A stretch of DNA of 10,240 nt from assembly GCA_947313765.1 (NCBI GenBank), contig CAMZNQ010000222.1:1-10240 (forward strand), read 5' to 3'. The translations under genes were made by a program, and so were the position numbers. Below the pieces are notes generated by a model. That model was not told the origin of the DNA. It saw only the letters and a program-made list of their open reading frames with translations, and did no database searches. Each line of letters starts with the position of its first letter. The stretch's first letter is position 1. Origin of the DNA: an uncultured Sulfurovum sp. (GTDB taxonomy: Bacteria > Campylobacterota > Campylobacteria > Campylobacterales > Sulfurovaceae). Of the stretch, positions 1 to 7,008 are shown in pieces.

Positions 1-813
1 TTGATAAACCATAAAAAATACAAATCTGTCTTAACTATTGCTGGGTCTGATTCAGGAGGTGGAGCAGGAGTACAAGCTGACATAAAAAGCATATCTGCTA
101 ATGGTGGATATGCATCTACTGTAATTACAGCAAGTACAGCACAAAATACTCAAGGAATTATAGATATTCATCCTATACCTATATCTCATATAGAAGCTCA
201 ACTAGATGCTGTTTTAAACGATATTGATTTTGGAGCTATAAAGATTGGAATGCTATACTCATCAGAAGTTATTAAAGTAGTTAAAGATAGATTAGAGAGA
301 TACTCTAAAGATAAAATTATATTAGACCCTGTTATGATTTCATCATCTGGAAAAAGACTTCTTGATAGTGAAGCTATAGAGGAGTTAAAAGCATTCTTAC
401 CAAATATATATCTACTTACACCAAATATTCCTGAAGCAGAGATACTCATAGGTCACAAGATAGAGTTATCAAATGTTAGAGAGTCTGCTAAAGAGATTGG
501 TGAAAAATTTCGCATATCAGTTCTATTAAAAGGTGGTCATTTAGATACTCAACTAGTTATGACAGATACCCTATTTATATATGAAAGTAAAAAAATTGTA
601 ACTATTCAAAATCCAGCTATTGATACAGAAAATATACATGGAACAGGATGTTCTCTCTCTTCTGCTATTGCTACTCATATTAGTTTGGGTTGTGAACTAG
701 AAGAGTCTGTTATTAAGAGTTGTAGATACCTTAATGAAGCAATTAAGCTAGGTAAAGATAAAATAGTAGGTAAAGGGAAAAACAATCCCATTAACCATTT
801 CAAAATCATTTAA
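1..813 (+). CDS. thiD: Hydroxymethylpyrimidine/phosphomethylpyrimidine kinase ThiD
   Basis: ThiD is a cytosolic ribokinase-fold kinase. It phosphorylates hydroxymethylpyrimidine (HMP), then HMP-phosphate, giving the pyrimidine diphosphate that ThiE joins to the thiazole in thiamine synthesis. The 270-residue length is typical. Visible motifs are the N-terminal substrate-binding block AGSDSGGGAGVQADIK (residues 14–29), DPVM (109–112), TPNIPEAE (140–147), the KGGH strand (177–180) and the anion-hole/catalytic HGTGCSLSSAIA segment (213–224). The first codon is TTG at the very first base of the window, so its ribosome binding site cannot be seen. Homologues start a few residues before LTIAGSD, which fits, but a start further upstream is not excluded. 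The stop lies 10 bases before the next start, so the two genes are probably co-transcribed. The family is certain; only the start is not. Confidence 0.95.
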   Translation: MINHKKYKSVLTIAGSDSGGGAGVQADIKSISANGGYASTVITASTAQNTQGIIDIHPIPISHIEAQLDAVLNDIDFGAIKIGMLYSSEVIKVVKDRLERYSKDKIILDPVMISSSGKRLLDSEAIEELKAFLPNIYLLTPNIPEAEILIGHKIELSNVRESAKEIGEKFRISVLLKGGHLDTQLVMTDTLFIYESKKIVTIQNPAIDTENIHGTGCSLSSAIATHISLGCELEESVIKSCRYLNEAIKLGKDKIVGKGKNNPINHFKII

Positions 814-823
814 AAGGAAATAC

Positions 824-1144
824 ATGAGAAGAGCAGAGATAATAAAAACACTAAAAGATTCATATTCACGAGAAATTAGAAAAGGATTAGTTAGAACAAT
901 AATTGAAAAAGAGAAAAAAGAAGATAAATTTGAGATTAAAGAGCAATATAAATTAATAAATCAAATCTTCTCCTATGTTCTTCAACAATATGGTTGGGAA
1001 ATGGGAAAAAACTCCTCTAGTTGGGATTCAAATCCTTTAGAAATCATGAAAGATGTTTTTCCTAAGCTCTCTACAACTAAATGGTACAGCGAACAACTTC
1101 TACATACCAACCAAAATGTCAAGGTTGAAATTCAAGATAAATAG
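824..1144 (+). CDS. Uncharacterised 106-residue protein downstream of thiD
   Basis: I do not recognise this protein. It is 106 residues long, soluble-looking and highly charged, with no signal peptide, membrane segment or cysteine. The first half (about 1–55) looks helical and lysine/glutamate-rich. The middle has an aromatic run (YVLQQYGWEMG, about 51–61) followed by a short polar loop and a second aromatic patch (KWYSEQL, about 86–92). An AAAAGGAA ribosome binding site sits between the thiD stop and this ATG, and the gap is only 10 bases, so it is translated from the thiD message. Codon use and base composition match its neighbours, which supports a real gene. The context says nothing firm about function; a role in thiamine metabolism would be a guess from position only. 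Confidence 0.75.
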   Translation: MRRAEIIKTLKDSYSREIRKGLVRTIIEKEKKEDKFEIKEQYKLINQIFSYVLQQYGWEMGKNSSSWDSNPLEIMKDVFPKLSTTKWYSEQLLHTNQNVKVEIQDK

Positions 1145-1147
1145 ATG

Positions 1148-1164
1148 TTTTTTTTAAGTACAAT
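1148..1164 (+). promoter_or_regulatory. Candidate sigma-70 promoter for the TPR-like gene
   Basis: A run of eight T (1148–1155) is followed by AAG and the -10-like hexamer TACAAT (1159–1164). Campylobacterota vegetative promoters often have a T-rich stretch instead of a conserved -35 box, and this matches that pattern. Transcription would start near 1171, leaving a leader of about 25 bases that contains the AAAAAGG ribosome binding site (1181–1187) of the gene starting at 1197. Assigned by eye only. Confidence 0.35.
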
Positions 1165-1196
1165 ATAGAGATAATTTTTAAAAAAGGTCTTTATAT

Positions 1197-2324
1197 ATGT
1201 TAAAAAATTTAATTATTCTACTTATCATTGTAACATTACTTGCCATAGGATTAAATTTTGATACTCTTTTTTCAAATAAAAAGGAATCTATCCAAAAAAG
1301 GCAAGTAAAAAATGAAGTTACTATAAATAATGTAGAAAACAAGTTTAAACAAAATCATAAATCAATAACAATTATAGATGAAAATAGCAGTCAAAAAAAT
1401 GAAGAGAATCTAAGCGTAAGGATTGAAAAACTTCTAAAAAAGGCACATATCCTATTTCGTAATTCAAAAGATTATGAAGCCATAGAGATATATAAAAAAG
1501 TTATTCAACAGACAATAAATAACAAAAATCCTAAAATAATAGAACAATTTACAAAAGCCTGTATGCAGATGGCATTTCTATATCAGATATATCCCAATTT
1601 AGATAAAGAGATGGCAATAGATAGCTATGATATACTTATTAACAGGTTTAAAGATAGCAATGAAACGAAACTACTAGATTACTACATTACAGCCAAGACT
1701 CAACAATCTTATCTATTTGATAAAGATGAGAGAGGTTATGTATATGATGAGTTAATAGAAAAATTTGAAAATTCCAAAGATGAAAAATTACAAAAAAGAG
1801 TAGAAGAGTTGTTAATCAATAAAAGTTTTGAACTTATGGGAAAAGATGATGAGGAGGCAATAGATATTTTAGATAAAATTATTAATAAATATCAAAAAGA
1901 TGATGAGAGAGATAAATTACCAGAATCCGTAAAACTAGCTATTTTAAACAATATTGAACTCTCCATCATCACCTCTAATAATGATGAAAAGTATGTTGAC
2001 CTTGCAAATGAATATCTATCTAAATCTCCCGATACAAAACCTATACTTGATATGCTTGATATTATCAAAAATTCTCAATATTTAGAACAAGATGATGCTT
2101 TAGCAAAGTGGAAAGAGGAGAATAGAGAGTACCATTTTGATGATTGGAGTTTTCAAGAGATGAAAAGATGGGCAAATCAAATGGAGGACGAAGAGATGCA
2201 AGAGAGAGTTGTAAACTCTATTAAAGCTTTTGAAAATCAAAAATATAATAGAGATAAAAGAGAGCATTCTACTACTCTATCTTTTGAAAAAAATATACTA
2301 CCTGAAGAGTCATATATTAAATAA
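1197..2324 (+). CDS. Membrane-anchored TPR-like repeat protein, function unknown
   Basis: A 375-residue protein with one hydrophobic N-terminal helix (about residues 4–19), then a lysine/asparagine-rich low-complexity linker (about 27–75) and a long helical region. From about 80 onward there are degenerate repeats of roughly 40 residues. Units begin near AIEIYKKVIQQ (95), AIDSYDILINRF (140), YVYDELIEKF (181) and AIDILDKIINKY (221), each followed by a charged N/D/S-rich turn such as FKDSNETKLL or FENSKDEKLQ. This is the usual look of tetratricopeptide-type protein-interaction solenoids. The C-terminal part (about 300–350) is acidic and aromatic with no motif I know. Positive charges flank both ends of the helix, so whether the repeats face the periplasm or cytoplasm is not clear. 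An AAAAAGG ribosome binding site precedes the ATG. The stop overlaps the end of the convergent murF by 8 bases. The partner is unknown. Confidence 0.8.
   Translation: MLKNLIILLIIVTLLAIGLNFDTLFSNKKESIQKRQVKNEVTINNVENKFKQNHKSITIIDENSSQKNEENLSVRIEKLLKKAHILFRNSKDYEAIEIYKKVIQQTINNKNPKIIEQFTKACMQMAFLYQIYPNLDKEMAIDSYDILINRFKDSNETKLLDYYITAKTQQSYLFDKDERGYVYDELIEKFENSKDEKLQKRVEELLINKSFELMGKDDEEAIDILDKIINKYQKDDERDKLPESVKLAILNNIELSIITSNNDEKYVDLANEYLSKSPDTKPILDMLDIIKNSQYLEQDDALAKWKEENREYHFDDWSFQEMKRWANQMEDEEMQERVVNSIKAFENQKYNRDKREHSTTLSFEKNILPEESYIK
2287..2317 (-). terminator. Weak possible terminator for the murF operon
   Basis: On the minus strand, an imperfect AT-rich stem (arms at 2309–2317 and 2293–2301, about seven pairs plus one G·U and one mismatch) with a 7-base loop is followed by an uninterrupted run of seven T (plus-strand A run 2287–2293). 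It begins at the murF stop codon and lies inside the 3' end of the convergent TPR-like gene. The position and T-run fit an intrinsic terminator, but the stem is weak. Confidence 0.3.
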
Positions 2325-3741
2325 AACTTGGTGCATCATTTGCGAAAAGAATCAAATCTCCTGCTTTTGTATGCTCTATGAGCATCTCTTGCATCTTATC
2401 TTTACTCTCTAACTTTACTAGCTTATTAGAATCTACATTATCTTTAAATATTTGATAGTTCAAATCTCCTGTAACTACAACTAAATCAAAGATTTCGTTA
2501 GCTTTTTGTGCCACTTGAACATTAAACTCATCATCAACTTCAACTAAACCAGGGGTAATCACAACTTTTCTCCCCTCATAGGTTGAGGAAAGATTAAATC
2601 CCTCTATCATTCCATCAATATTTCCATTAAAAGAGTCATCAATAATAACTTTTCCACCTGCATCAATTCTTTGAAGTCTATGAGGTGTTGGTTTAAGTGA
2701 GTTGAGTTGTTTTTTAATGGTATCAATATCAACATCTAAAGCCTTTGCAACCTCTATTGATAACCCTAAATTCATAGCATTAAATGAACCTAAAATATTT
2801 GCATGATACTCTTCATTGCCTATCTTAAAGTCCAATCCATCAAGTGTTGCTTTAATATCATGTATCTCTTTTCCAAAGGTATGAACATGAGAGATTGGAT
2901 TTAACTTTGCAGAGTCGTGAACCCAAGCCTCTTTAAGTCTATCTGATGATAAAATCTCCATTTTTGTATTTCTAATATTTTCCAAACTGCCAAAATATTC
3001 AATATGAGCAGGGCCTATCTTTCCTACAATTGCTAAATGAGGATTTACAAACTTTGTAATCTCGTAAATATCTCCCTCTCCTCTTGCACCCATCTCAACT
3101 ACATAAACCTCTGTATCTTCAGGTAAATCATCATTAATATCTTTTAGAACTCCTCCAAAAGTATTAACTGAACGTGGCGTTGCATAGACCTTATATTTAG
3201 CCGATAAAATATGTGCAATATAATTTTTAATGCTAGTCTTTCCATAAGATGCTGTAACACCGACTACTACCATGTTTTGCATGGAATTTAGCTTCTTCTC
3301 TGCTTTCATCTTAAATCCATTAAATAGTATTGACTCCATTATACTAGAACTAAAATATGCCAAGATTAGAGGAGTTACTACTGCTAAAATTTTAAAATGG
3401 ATAATAAACTTCATCATCACTAAAAATAGTGTAAAGAAGATTAAAGAGGCAAAAAAACGTTTAACACGACCTGTAAAAACTAAAGGTTTATCCTGCTCTT
3501 TTCTCCAAAAATAGAGAGATGTAATATAGGCTATTGCTACAATAATGCTAAAGTCTGTCTCTCTACTTACTGCGAAATAGAGGAAAAGTGGTATCAGGAA
3601 GTAGACTAAATGCCACCATGTTTTAGTGTGATGAAATAGTACTCTATTTAATTTATAAGAGTACCATTGCATATTTGTCATAAAGTAGTAGCCAAGTGCT
3701 AATACAAAGAGTGTGCTTGAAATTATGTTGAGTAGATTCAT
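2317..3741 (-). CDS. murF: MurF: UDP-MurNAc-tripeptide–D-Ala-D-Ala ligase with membrane N-terminus
   Basis: MurF adds D-Ala-D-Ala to UDP-MurNAc-tripeptide using ATP, the last cytoplasmic step of peptidoglycan precursor synthesis. Of 474 residues, the last ~320 are Mur-ligase-like: P-loop GVTASYGKTS (161–170), EMGARGEGDI (216–225), GPAHIEYFGS (243–252), the HRLQRID segment (354–360) that starts the C-terminal domain, and DDSFNGN (368–374). The first ~140 residues are unusual. In place of the soluble UDP-binding first domain there are about five hydrophobic stretches (about 3–20, 41–58, 63–79, 96–115, 117–135), so the ligase should be tethered to the inner membrane. I recall that MurF of Campylobacter/Helicobacter also differs at the N-terminus, but cannot check that here. 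The start has an AGGAT site upstream. It is the last gene of a five-gene minus-strand operon and ends in an 8-base convergent overlap with the TPR-like gene. Confidence 0.93.
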   Translation of the reverse strand: MNLLNIISSTLFVLALGYYFMTNMQWYSYKLNRVLFHHTKTWWHLVYFLIPLFLYFAVSRETDFSIIVAIAYITSLYFWRKEQDKPLVFTGRVKRFFASLIFFTLFLVMMKFIIHFKILAVVTPLILAYFSSSIMESILFNGFKMKAEKKLNSMQNMVVVGVTASYGKTSIKNYIAHILSAKYKVYATPRSVNTFGGVLKDINDDLPEDTEVYVVEMGARGEGDIYEITKFVNPHLAIVGKIGPAHIEYFGSLENIRNTKMEILSSDRLKEAWVHDSAKLNPISHVHTFGKEIHDIKATLDGLDFKIGNEEYHANILGSFNAMNLGLSIEVAKALDVDIDTIKKQLNSLKPTPHRLQRIDAGGKVIIDDSFNGNIDGMIEGFNLSSTYEGRKVVITPGLVEVDDEFNVQVAQKANEIFDLVVVTGDLNYQIFKDNVDSNKLVKLESKDKMQEMLIEHTKAGDLILFANDAPSFI

Positions 3742-3752
3742 GGTTAATTATC

Positions 3753-3770
3753 CTATCTTATTTTAGATAG
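3753..3770 (-). repeat. Small inverted repeat before murF
   Basis: The arms CTATCT (3753–3758) and AGATAG (3765–3770) form a perfect 6-bp stem with a 6-base loop, in the 43-base gap between the four-helix membrane protein gene and murF. On the minus strand the 3' arm runs directly into the murF AGGAT ribosome binding site, so the hairpin could partly mask it. It has no T-run and is unlikely to be a terminator. It may be chance in AT-rich DNA. Confidence 0.3.
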
Positions 3771-3784
3771 CATTTTAACACAAA

Positions 3785-4204
3785 TTAGCCAACATACATG
3801 AATTGAGATAGAAATATAATAGTCAAAACAAAAGCAAATGGTAGTTGATGCCCCTTAAACACTAATGGTTGAATCTTTAAGTAAACCTGTAAAAAACCTC
3901 TAAGTCCAAGCCATAAACCTAAAAATGCTTTTAATGAAAGTAGCATCTGAAAATGTGTTAATCCATTCTCGCCTATTGTTCCAAAAACTTGAGAAATTAG
4001 GTATAGACCTGTAATCACTGCAACAATTAATGATGGAGGTACAACTTTACGCACAAACATCATAAAAGATTCTCTAGCTTTTTTATGTTCATCATCATTT
4101 AGAGTTCTTGGCATCTTATTTAAAAAGAGATTATCTGTAATTAGAAATCCTCCATAGATAAATGCTGAAAATAGGTGTATGGTTTTAATTAGCACAAATG
4201 TCAT
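3785..4204 (-). CDS. Four-helix CopD/HemJ-like integral membrane protein
   Basis: A 139-residue inner-membrane protein with four predicted helices (about 3–22, 55–74, 86–105, 119–138) and short charged loops. Helix 1 carries a histidine in the context IKTIHLFSAFIYGG (H10), and helix 3 starts with LSLKAFLGL (K92). This layout resembles the small heme- or metal-related CopD and HemJ-like families, in which a first-helix His sits in a similar position. The similarity is one of general pattern only, so I give no symbol; protoporphyrinogen oxidase or copper-related activity is possible but unproven. Its ATG lies within the upstream hydrolase gene (20-base overlap), with an AAAGGA ribosome binding site inside that coding sequence, implying translational coupling. 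It is the fourth gene of the operon and is followed by murF. Confidence 0.75.
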   Translation of the reverse strand: MTFVLIKTIHLFSAFIYGGFLITDNLFLNKMPRTLNDDEHKKARESFMMFVRKVVPPSLIVAVITGLYLISQVFGTIGENGLTHFQMLLSLKAFLGLWLGLRGFLQVYLKIQPLVFKGHQLPFAFVLTIIFLSQFMYVG

Positions 4205-4937
4205 TTTTTAATCCTTTTTTTGTTATATCTTTCTCTATCTCATTAGCAATAAACCTAGCATGTTTCAAGAAGAAAAAGTGGTCACCCTCTAAAGGGTAAA
4301 ACTTAGAATTTTCTATAAGAGATGCTATCTTCTCTCCTGTGTAGAGAGGTGTTGCTGTATCATCAATTCCCCAAAAGCATAATGCTCTACTAGTAGAGTT
4401 AGAAAACTCCAACTCAAAATCTTCATCTACCACATTTTTAAATGTCTCATACATCTCATGACTCATATTTTTTGCATCAGGAGAGATAAATAGTTCTCTT
4501 ATCTTTCCAAAGCCTAAGGGTTTTAATAGTTTAAATGTAGCTATCTTTACCTTTATTGACCAAGGTTTAATAGTCACAACTCCTGCTGATGACAACAGAA
4601 TTAAGTATGGACTTTTAAGCAAAGTTGCCACTTTTCCACCAAAAGAGTGACCCATTGCTATTGTAGGTTTTATTTTTAGAGTATCTAAAAATATCTTAAC
4701 AATTTCTCCATAATCTTTTGTAGTTAAAATCATATCGTTAGAACTTGCACCAAAACCTGGCATATCCAAATAGATATGTCTATAGCCCTTTAACTCATTA
4801 GAGAATGCCTGTTTCATTATCTCTTTATTGCTTCCCCAACCATGAAGAATAACCATAGACTCTTTTTCAGTTGGATTTATTATCTCATAACTTAATTTAA
4901 ATATTTTCTCTTTGTAGTGTATCTCTTTTAGTGCCAT
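4185..4937 (-). CDS. Alpha/beta-fold hydrolase
   Basis: A 250-residue single-domain alpha/beta hydrolase with no signal peptide, so probably cytosolic. The oxyanion-hole strand is VILHGWGSN (29–37), the nucleophile elbow is AMGHSFGG with Ser98, the acid is Asp193 in FWGIDDTATP (188–197), and the catalytic His220 lies in LEGDHFFFLKH. The triad is complete, so an active esterase, thioesterase or C–C hydrolase is expected. The helical cap (about 125–175) is short and gives no clue to substrate. The next gene overlaps its 3' end by 20 bases. I recall that a putative hydrolase adjoins murF in Campylobacter jejuni too, which would suggest a conserved link with envelope synthesis, but that is inference from synteny. 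The ribosome binding site is a weak AGAGAG upstream of the ATG. Confidence 0.88.
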   Translation of the reverse strand: MALKEIHYKEKIFKLSYEIINPTEKESMVILHGWGSNKEIMKQAFSNELKGYRHIYLDMPGFGASSNDMILTTKDYGEIVKIFLDTLKIKPTIAMGHSFGGKVATLLKSPYLILLSSAGVVTIKPWSIKVKIATFKLLKPLGFGKIRELFISPDAKNMSHEMYETFKNVVDEDFELEFSNSTSRALCFWGIDDTATPLYTGEKIASLIENSKFYPLEGDHFFFLKHARFIANEIEKDITKKGLKNDICAN

Positions 4938-4951
4938 AATTTCTCTCTTTT

Positions 4952-5752
4952 CTATTTTTGATAAGATGGATGCTTATCACTCTCTTTCATGCTCTCTATC
5001 TCTAAATGTTTATCTCTTAATTTTTTAGACTTTTCATCAATATCATGCATACTCTTATACTCTCTAATTGCTACTCTAAATAGCTTTTTAGGTTTTGGGA
5101 TAAAAGGGACAAATAGACGCTCTACTATTGCACCCTTCTCCACCATATCTAAAAGATAATCTCTTGGAATATTATCTTTAGTTTCCAAATTATTAGTAAG
5201 CTTTGAATATACCCACTTTTTACAACCATGTGATAGATTATTGATATATTTTATGAGAAGTATAGAGTATAATATGTCAACCTGTGGCTCTTCTGTTGTA
5301 AAGAGAAGATTATCATAGTAACGTCTATCTCCACAAAGAGATAGATATTTATCATCTTCTAAAATCTTAGCAAACTCCTCTCTCTGTTTTCTCTTCCATA
5401 ATTTAGTATGATTTTTATAGGCTTTTAATAAACTTTTTTTCTCTAATGGTAGAGCATCGAGATTTTTAATAAGCTTTATTCTGTCTCCATTTAAAAACAT
5501 ACTATCTGTAAAAACATCGTCAATACCATACTCCTCCTCAACTCTATTGCTCCCCCCTGCTCCATCATCAATAACTTGAAGCTCCTTATCCTCGTTTGAT
5601 ATAGATATATTATCATCTTTGGTTATATTTTTATCTTTTGAAGTTGGGTGAATAATACACAATGGCTTTTTATGCTTAATTGGTTTTGGAGCTGTACACC
5701 CAGATATAAATATTACTATAATAGACAGTATAAATATTAAAGTTTTGTTCAA
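4952..5752 (-). CDS. Putative lipoprotein of unknown function
   Basis: A 266-residue exported protein with a clear type II signal peptide: a short basic start, a hydrophobic core (about 4–16), and the lipobox ISGC with the lipidated Cys19. No Asp follows the Cys (it is C-T-A-P), so sorting to the outer membrane is possible. A polar acidic linker (about 25–85) leads to a helical, lysine-rich region (about 90–260) that includes SLCGDRRYYDNLLF (about 138–151) and three non-lipobox cysteines region-wide or fewer. I do not recognise a family. The start codon is TTG, supported by an AAAGGA ribosome binding site 5 bases upstream; the TTG overlaps the TGA stop of the flavoprotein gene (shared TTGA), so translation is coupled. 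The next gene starts 14 bases after its stop. Confidence 0.82.
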   Translation of the reverse strand: MNKTLIFILSIIVIFISGCTAPKPIKHKKPLCIIHPTSKDKNITKDDNISISNEDKELQVIDDGAGGSNRVEEEYGIDDVFTDSMFLNGDRIKLIKNLDALPLEKKSLLKAYKNHTKLWKRKQREEFAKILEDDKYLSLCGDRRYYDNLLFTTEEPQVDILYSILLIKYINNLSHGCKKWVYSKLTNNLETKDNIPRDYLLDMVEKGAIVERLFVPFIPKPKKLFRVAIREYKSMHDIDEKSKKLRDKHLEIESMKESDKHPSYQK

Positions 5753-6891
5753 TTAAATCCTTTAGCACATATAAAAGCTGTGGAGAATGCCCACTGAAAA
5801 TTGTAACCACCCAATTCACCTGTAACATCTAAAACTTCGCCTAAAAAATATAGATTATCTACTTTTTTACTCATCATAGTAGAAGAGTCTACCTCATCTG
5901 TTGAGACTCCCCCCTTTGTTACCTCTGCTTTTGAGTATCCAAATGTTCCTGCAGGAGCAAAACTATAATTCTTTAAAGATTCTAACTTTTTCCACTCTTT
6001 ATGGCTTAATTTATTACTGGCTTTATCTTCTATATCCAATTCCTTCAAAAAACTTTTTGCAACACGATTTGGTAGAGATAAAATTTTACTTATATGTTTT
6101 TTAGAGGATTTTAGACTATCTATACTTAAAGTAGGTAGAAAATCAATAGTTATCTTTCCTTTGTTCCAATAAAGAGAAGCATCTAAAACAGCTGGGCCAG
6201 ATATTCCCTTATGAGCAAATAGTAAAGCACCCTCTATCTCTTTCTTATCAACAGTTATTTTAACATCAATAGATATACCACTCAAACTCTTAAAAAAGAA
6301 CTCTTTAGGTTGCAATGTAAAACCAACCAATCCTGCAGATAGAGTATTAACCTTATGTTCAAAAGATTCTGCATTATCATACCCAATAGATGTTGCCCCA
6401 ATTTTAGGGAAACTAAGACCACCTGAAGCTACAATAAGCTTTTTTGAGACAATAGTTCCTCTAGTTGTATCTATCTTAAAATATCCATTAACTCTTTTAA
6501 CCGATTTAACTTTTGTATCTAACATATATTTTGAATATCTATTCTCTCTCTTTAATAACTCAACTAACTCTTTAGCTGATTTTTCACAAAAGTATTGACT
6601 ATTTTTACGCTTAATAGGATTTAAACCTCTATGAGATAACCATTTTAATAAATCATATTGATTAAAACATTTAATAATGTTACGAACAAAATACCCTTCT
6701 CCTAAATAATTATTAGATTTTAGTTTACCATTGGTAACATTACACTTACCTCCACCTGAAATCAATATCTTAGAACCTACTTTGGAATTATTGTCTATTA
6801 AGAGAATATCTCTTTTTTTATCAAATAATGCTCCAAACATCAATCCACTAGCACCTGCCCCTATAATGGCTATTTCAACTTCTCTATTCAT
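5749..6891 (-). CDS. HI0933/YhiN-family FAD-dependent oxidoreductase
   Basis: A cytosolic flavoprotein of the HI0933 (YhiN, BaiN-like) family, which binds FAD through a Rossmann fold; most members have no settled substrate. Numbered from the ATG at 6891 (380 residues), visible marks are the dinucleotide motif GAGASG (11–16), the family signature GGGKCNVTN (46–54), ASGGLSFPKIG (155–165), LLFAHKGISGPAVLD (223–237), AEVTKGGV (322–329), YFLGEVLD (348–355) and GELGGYNFQWAFS (358–370). The whole protein is intact. A second in-frame ATG at 6900 adds three residues, but neither start has a ribosome binding site, and a TATAAT box overlaps the upstream one, so I prefer 6891 (see the promoter entry). 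It is the first gene of a five-gene operon ending with murF, and its TGA overlaps the TTG of the lipoprotein gene. Confidence 0.92.
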   Translation of the reverse strand: MNREVEIAIIGAGASGLMFGALFDKKRDILLIDNNSKVGSKILISGGGKCNVTNGKLKSNNYLGEGYFVRNIIKCFNQYDLLKWLSHRGLNPIKRKNSQYFCEKSAKELVELLKRENRYSKYMLDTKVKSVKRVNGYFKIDTTRGTIVSKKLIVASGGLSFPKIGATSIGYDNAESFEHKVNTLSAGLVGFTLQPKEFFFKSLSGISIDVKITVDKKEIEGALLFAHKGISGPAVLDASLYWNKGKITIDFLPTLSIDSLKSSKKHISKILSLPNRVAKSFLKELDIEDKASNKLSHKEWKKLESLKNYSFAPAGTFGYSKAEVTKGGVSTDEVDSSTMMSKKVDNLYFLGEVLDVTGELGGYNFQWAFSTAFICAKGFN

Positions 6892-6898
6892 AAAACGC

Positions 6899-6929
6899 AT
6901 TATAGCATTTTATCATTCTCTTTAATCAA
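6899..6929 (-). promoter_or_regulatory. Extended -10 promoter of the flavoprotein–murF operon
   Basis: On the minus strand, TGCTATAAT (6907 to 6899) is a perfect TGnTATAAT extended -10. A -35-like TTGATT lies at 6929–6924, with a long 19-base spacer that an extended -10 could tolerate. The hexamer overlaps the upstream possible ATG (6900–6898). Transcription would begin 7–8 bases further on, at 6892/6891, which is the A of the next in-frame ATG; the transcript would therefore be leaderless. Another AT-rich -10-like TATAAA lies further upstream and cannot be excluded. Confidence 0.5.
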
Positions 6930-6937
6930 AAATAATA

Positions 6938-6990
6938 TTGCTTTATACTATTTTATGTTATTTTATATTGCTATTTTTTTTAGCATAAAT
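6938..6990 (+). promoter_or_regulatory. AT-rich promoter region of the DUF1566-type gene
   Basis: The 117-base divergent gap (6892–7008) is almost pure A/T with T-stretches recurring about every helical turn. On the plus strand, TTGCTT (6938–6943) lies 17–18 bases before a TTTATA-like box. Nearer the gene, a run of eight or more T is followed by TAGCATAAAT (6981–6990), which resembles a Campylobacterota -10. I cannot choose between them by eye. Confidence 0.3.
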
Positions 6991-6994
6991 AGAC

Positions 6995-7000
6995 TAAGGA
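6995..7000 (+). promoter_or_regulatory. Ribosome binding site that sets the DUF1566-type start
   Basis: TAAGGA sits 8 bases before the ATG at 7009. The upstream in-frame ATG at 6955 has no such site and lies in promoter-like AT-rich DNA, so 7009 is the better start. It also leaves a normal signal peptide at the N-terminus. Confidence 0.7.
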
Positions 7001-7008
7001 TAAAATAT

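Noticed and set aside
2371..2385. Perfect small hairpin ATGCTC-TAT-GAGCAT after the TPR-like gene
   Set aside because: It has only a 6-bp stem and 3-base loop, no T-run on either strand, and lies 46 bases past the stop inside murF coding sequence. It is not convincing as a terminator.
6955..7008. Longer N-terminus for the DUF1566-type protein from the ATG at 6955
   Set aside because: There is no ribosome binding site before 6955, the extension falls in promoter-like AT-rich DNA, and a TAAGGA site with a proper signal peptide marks 7009 instead.
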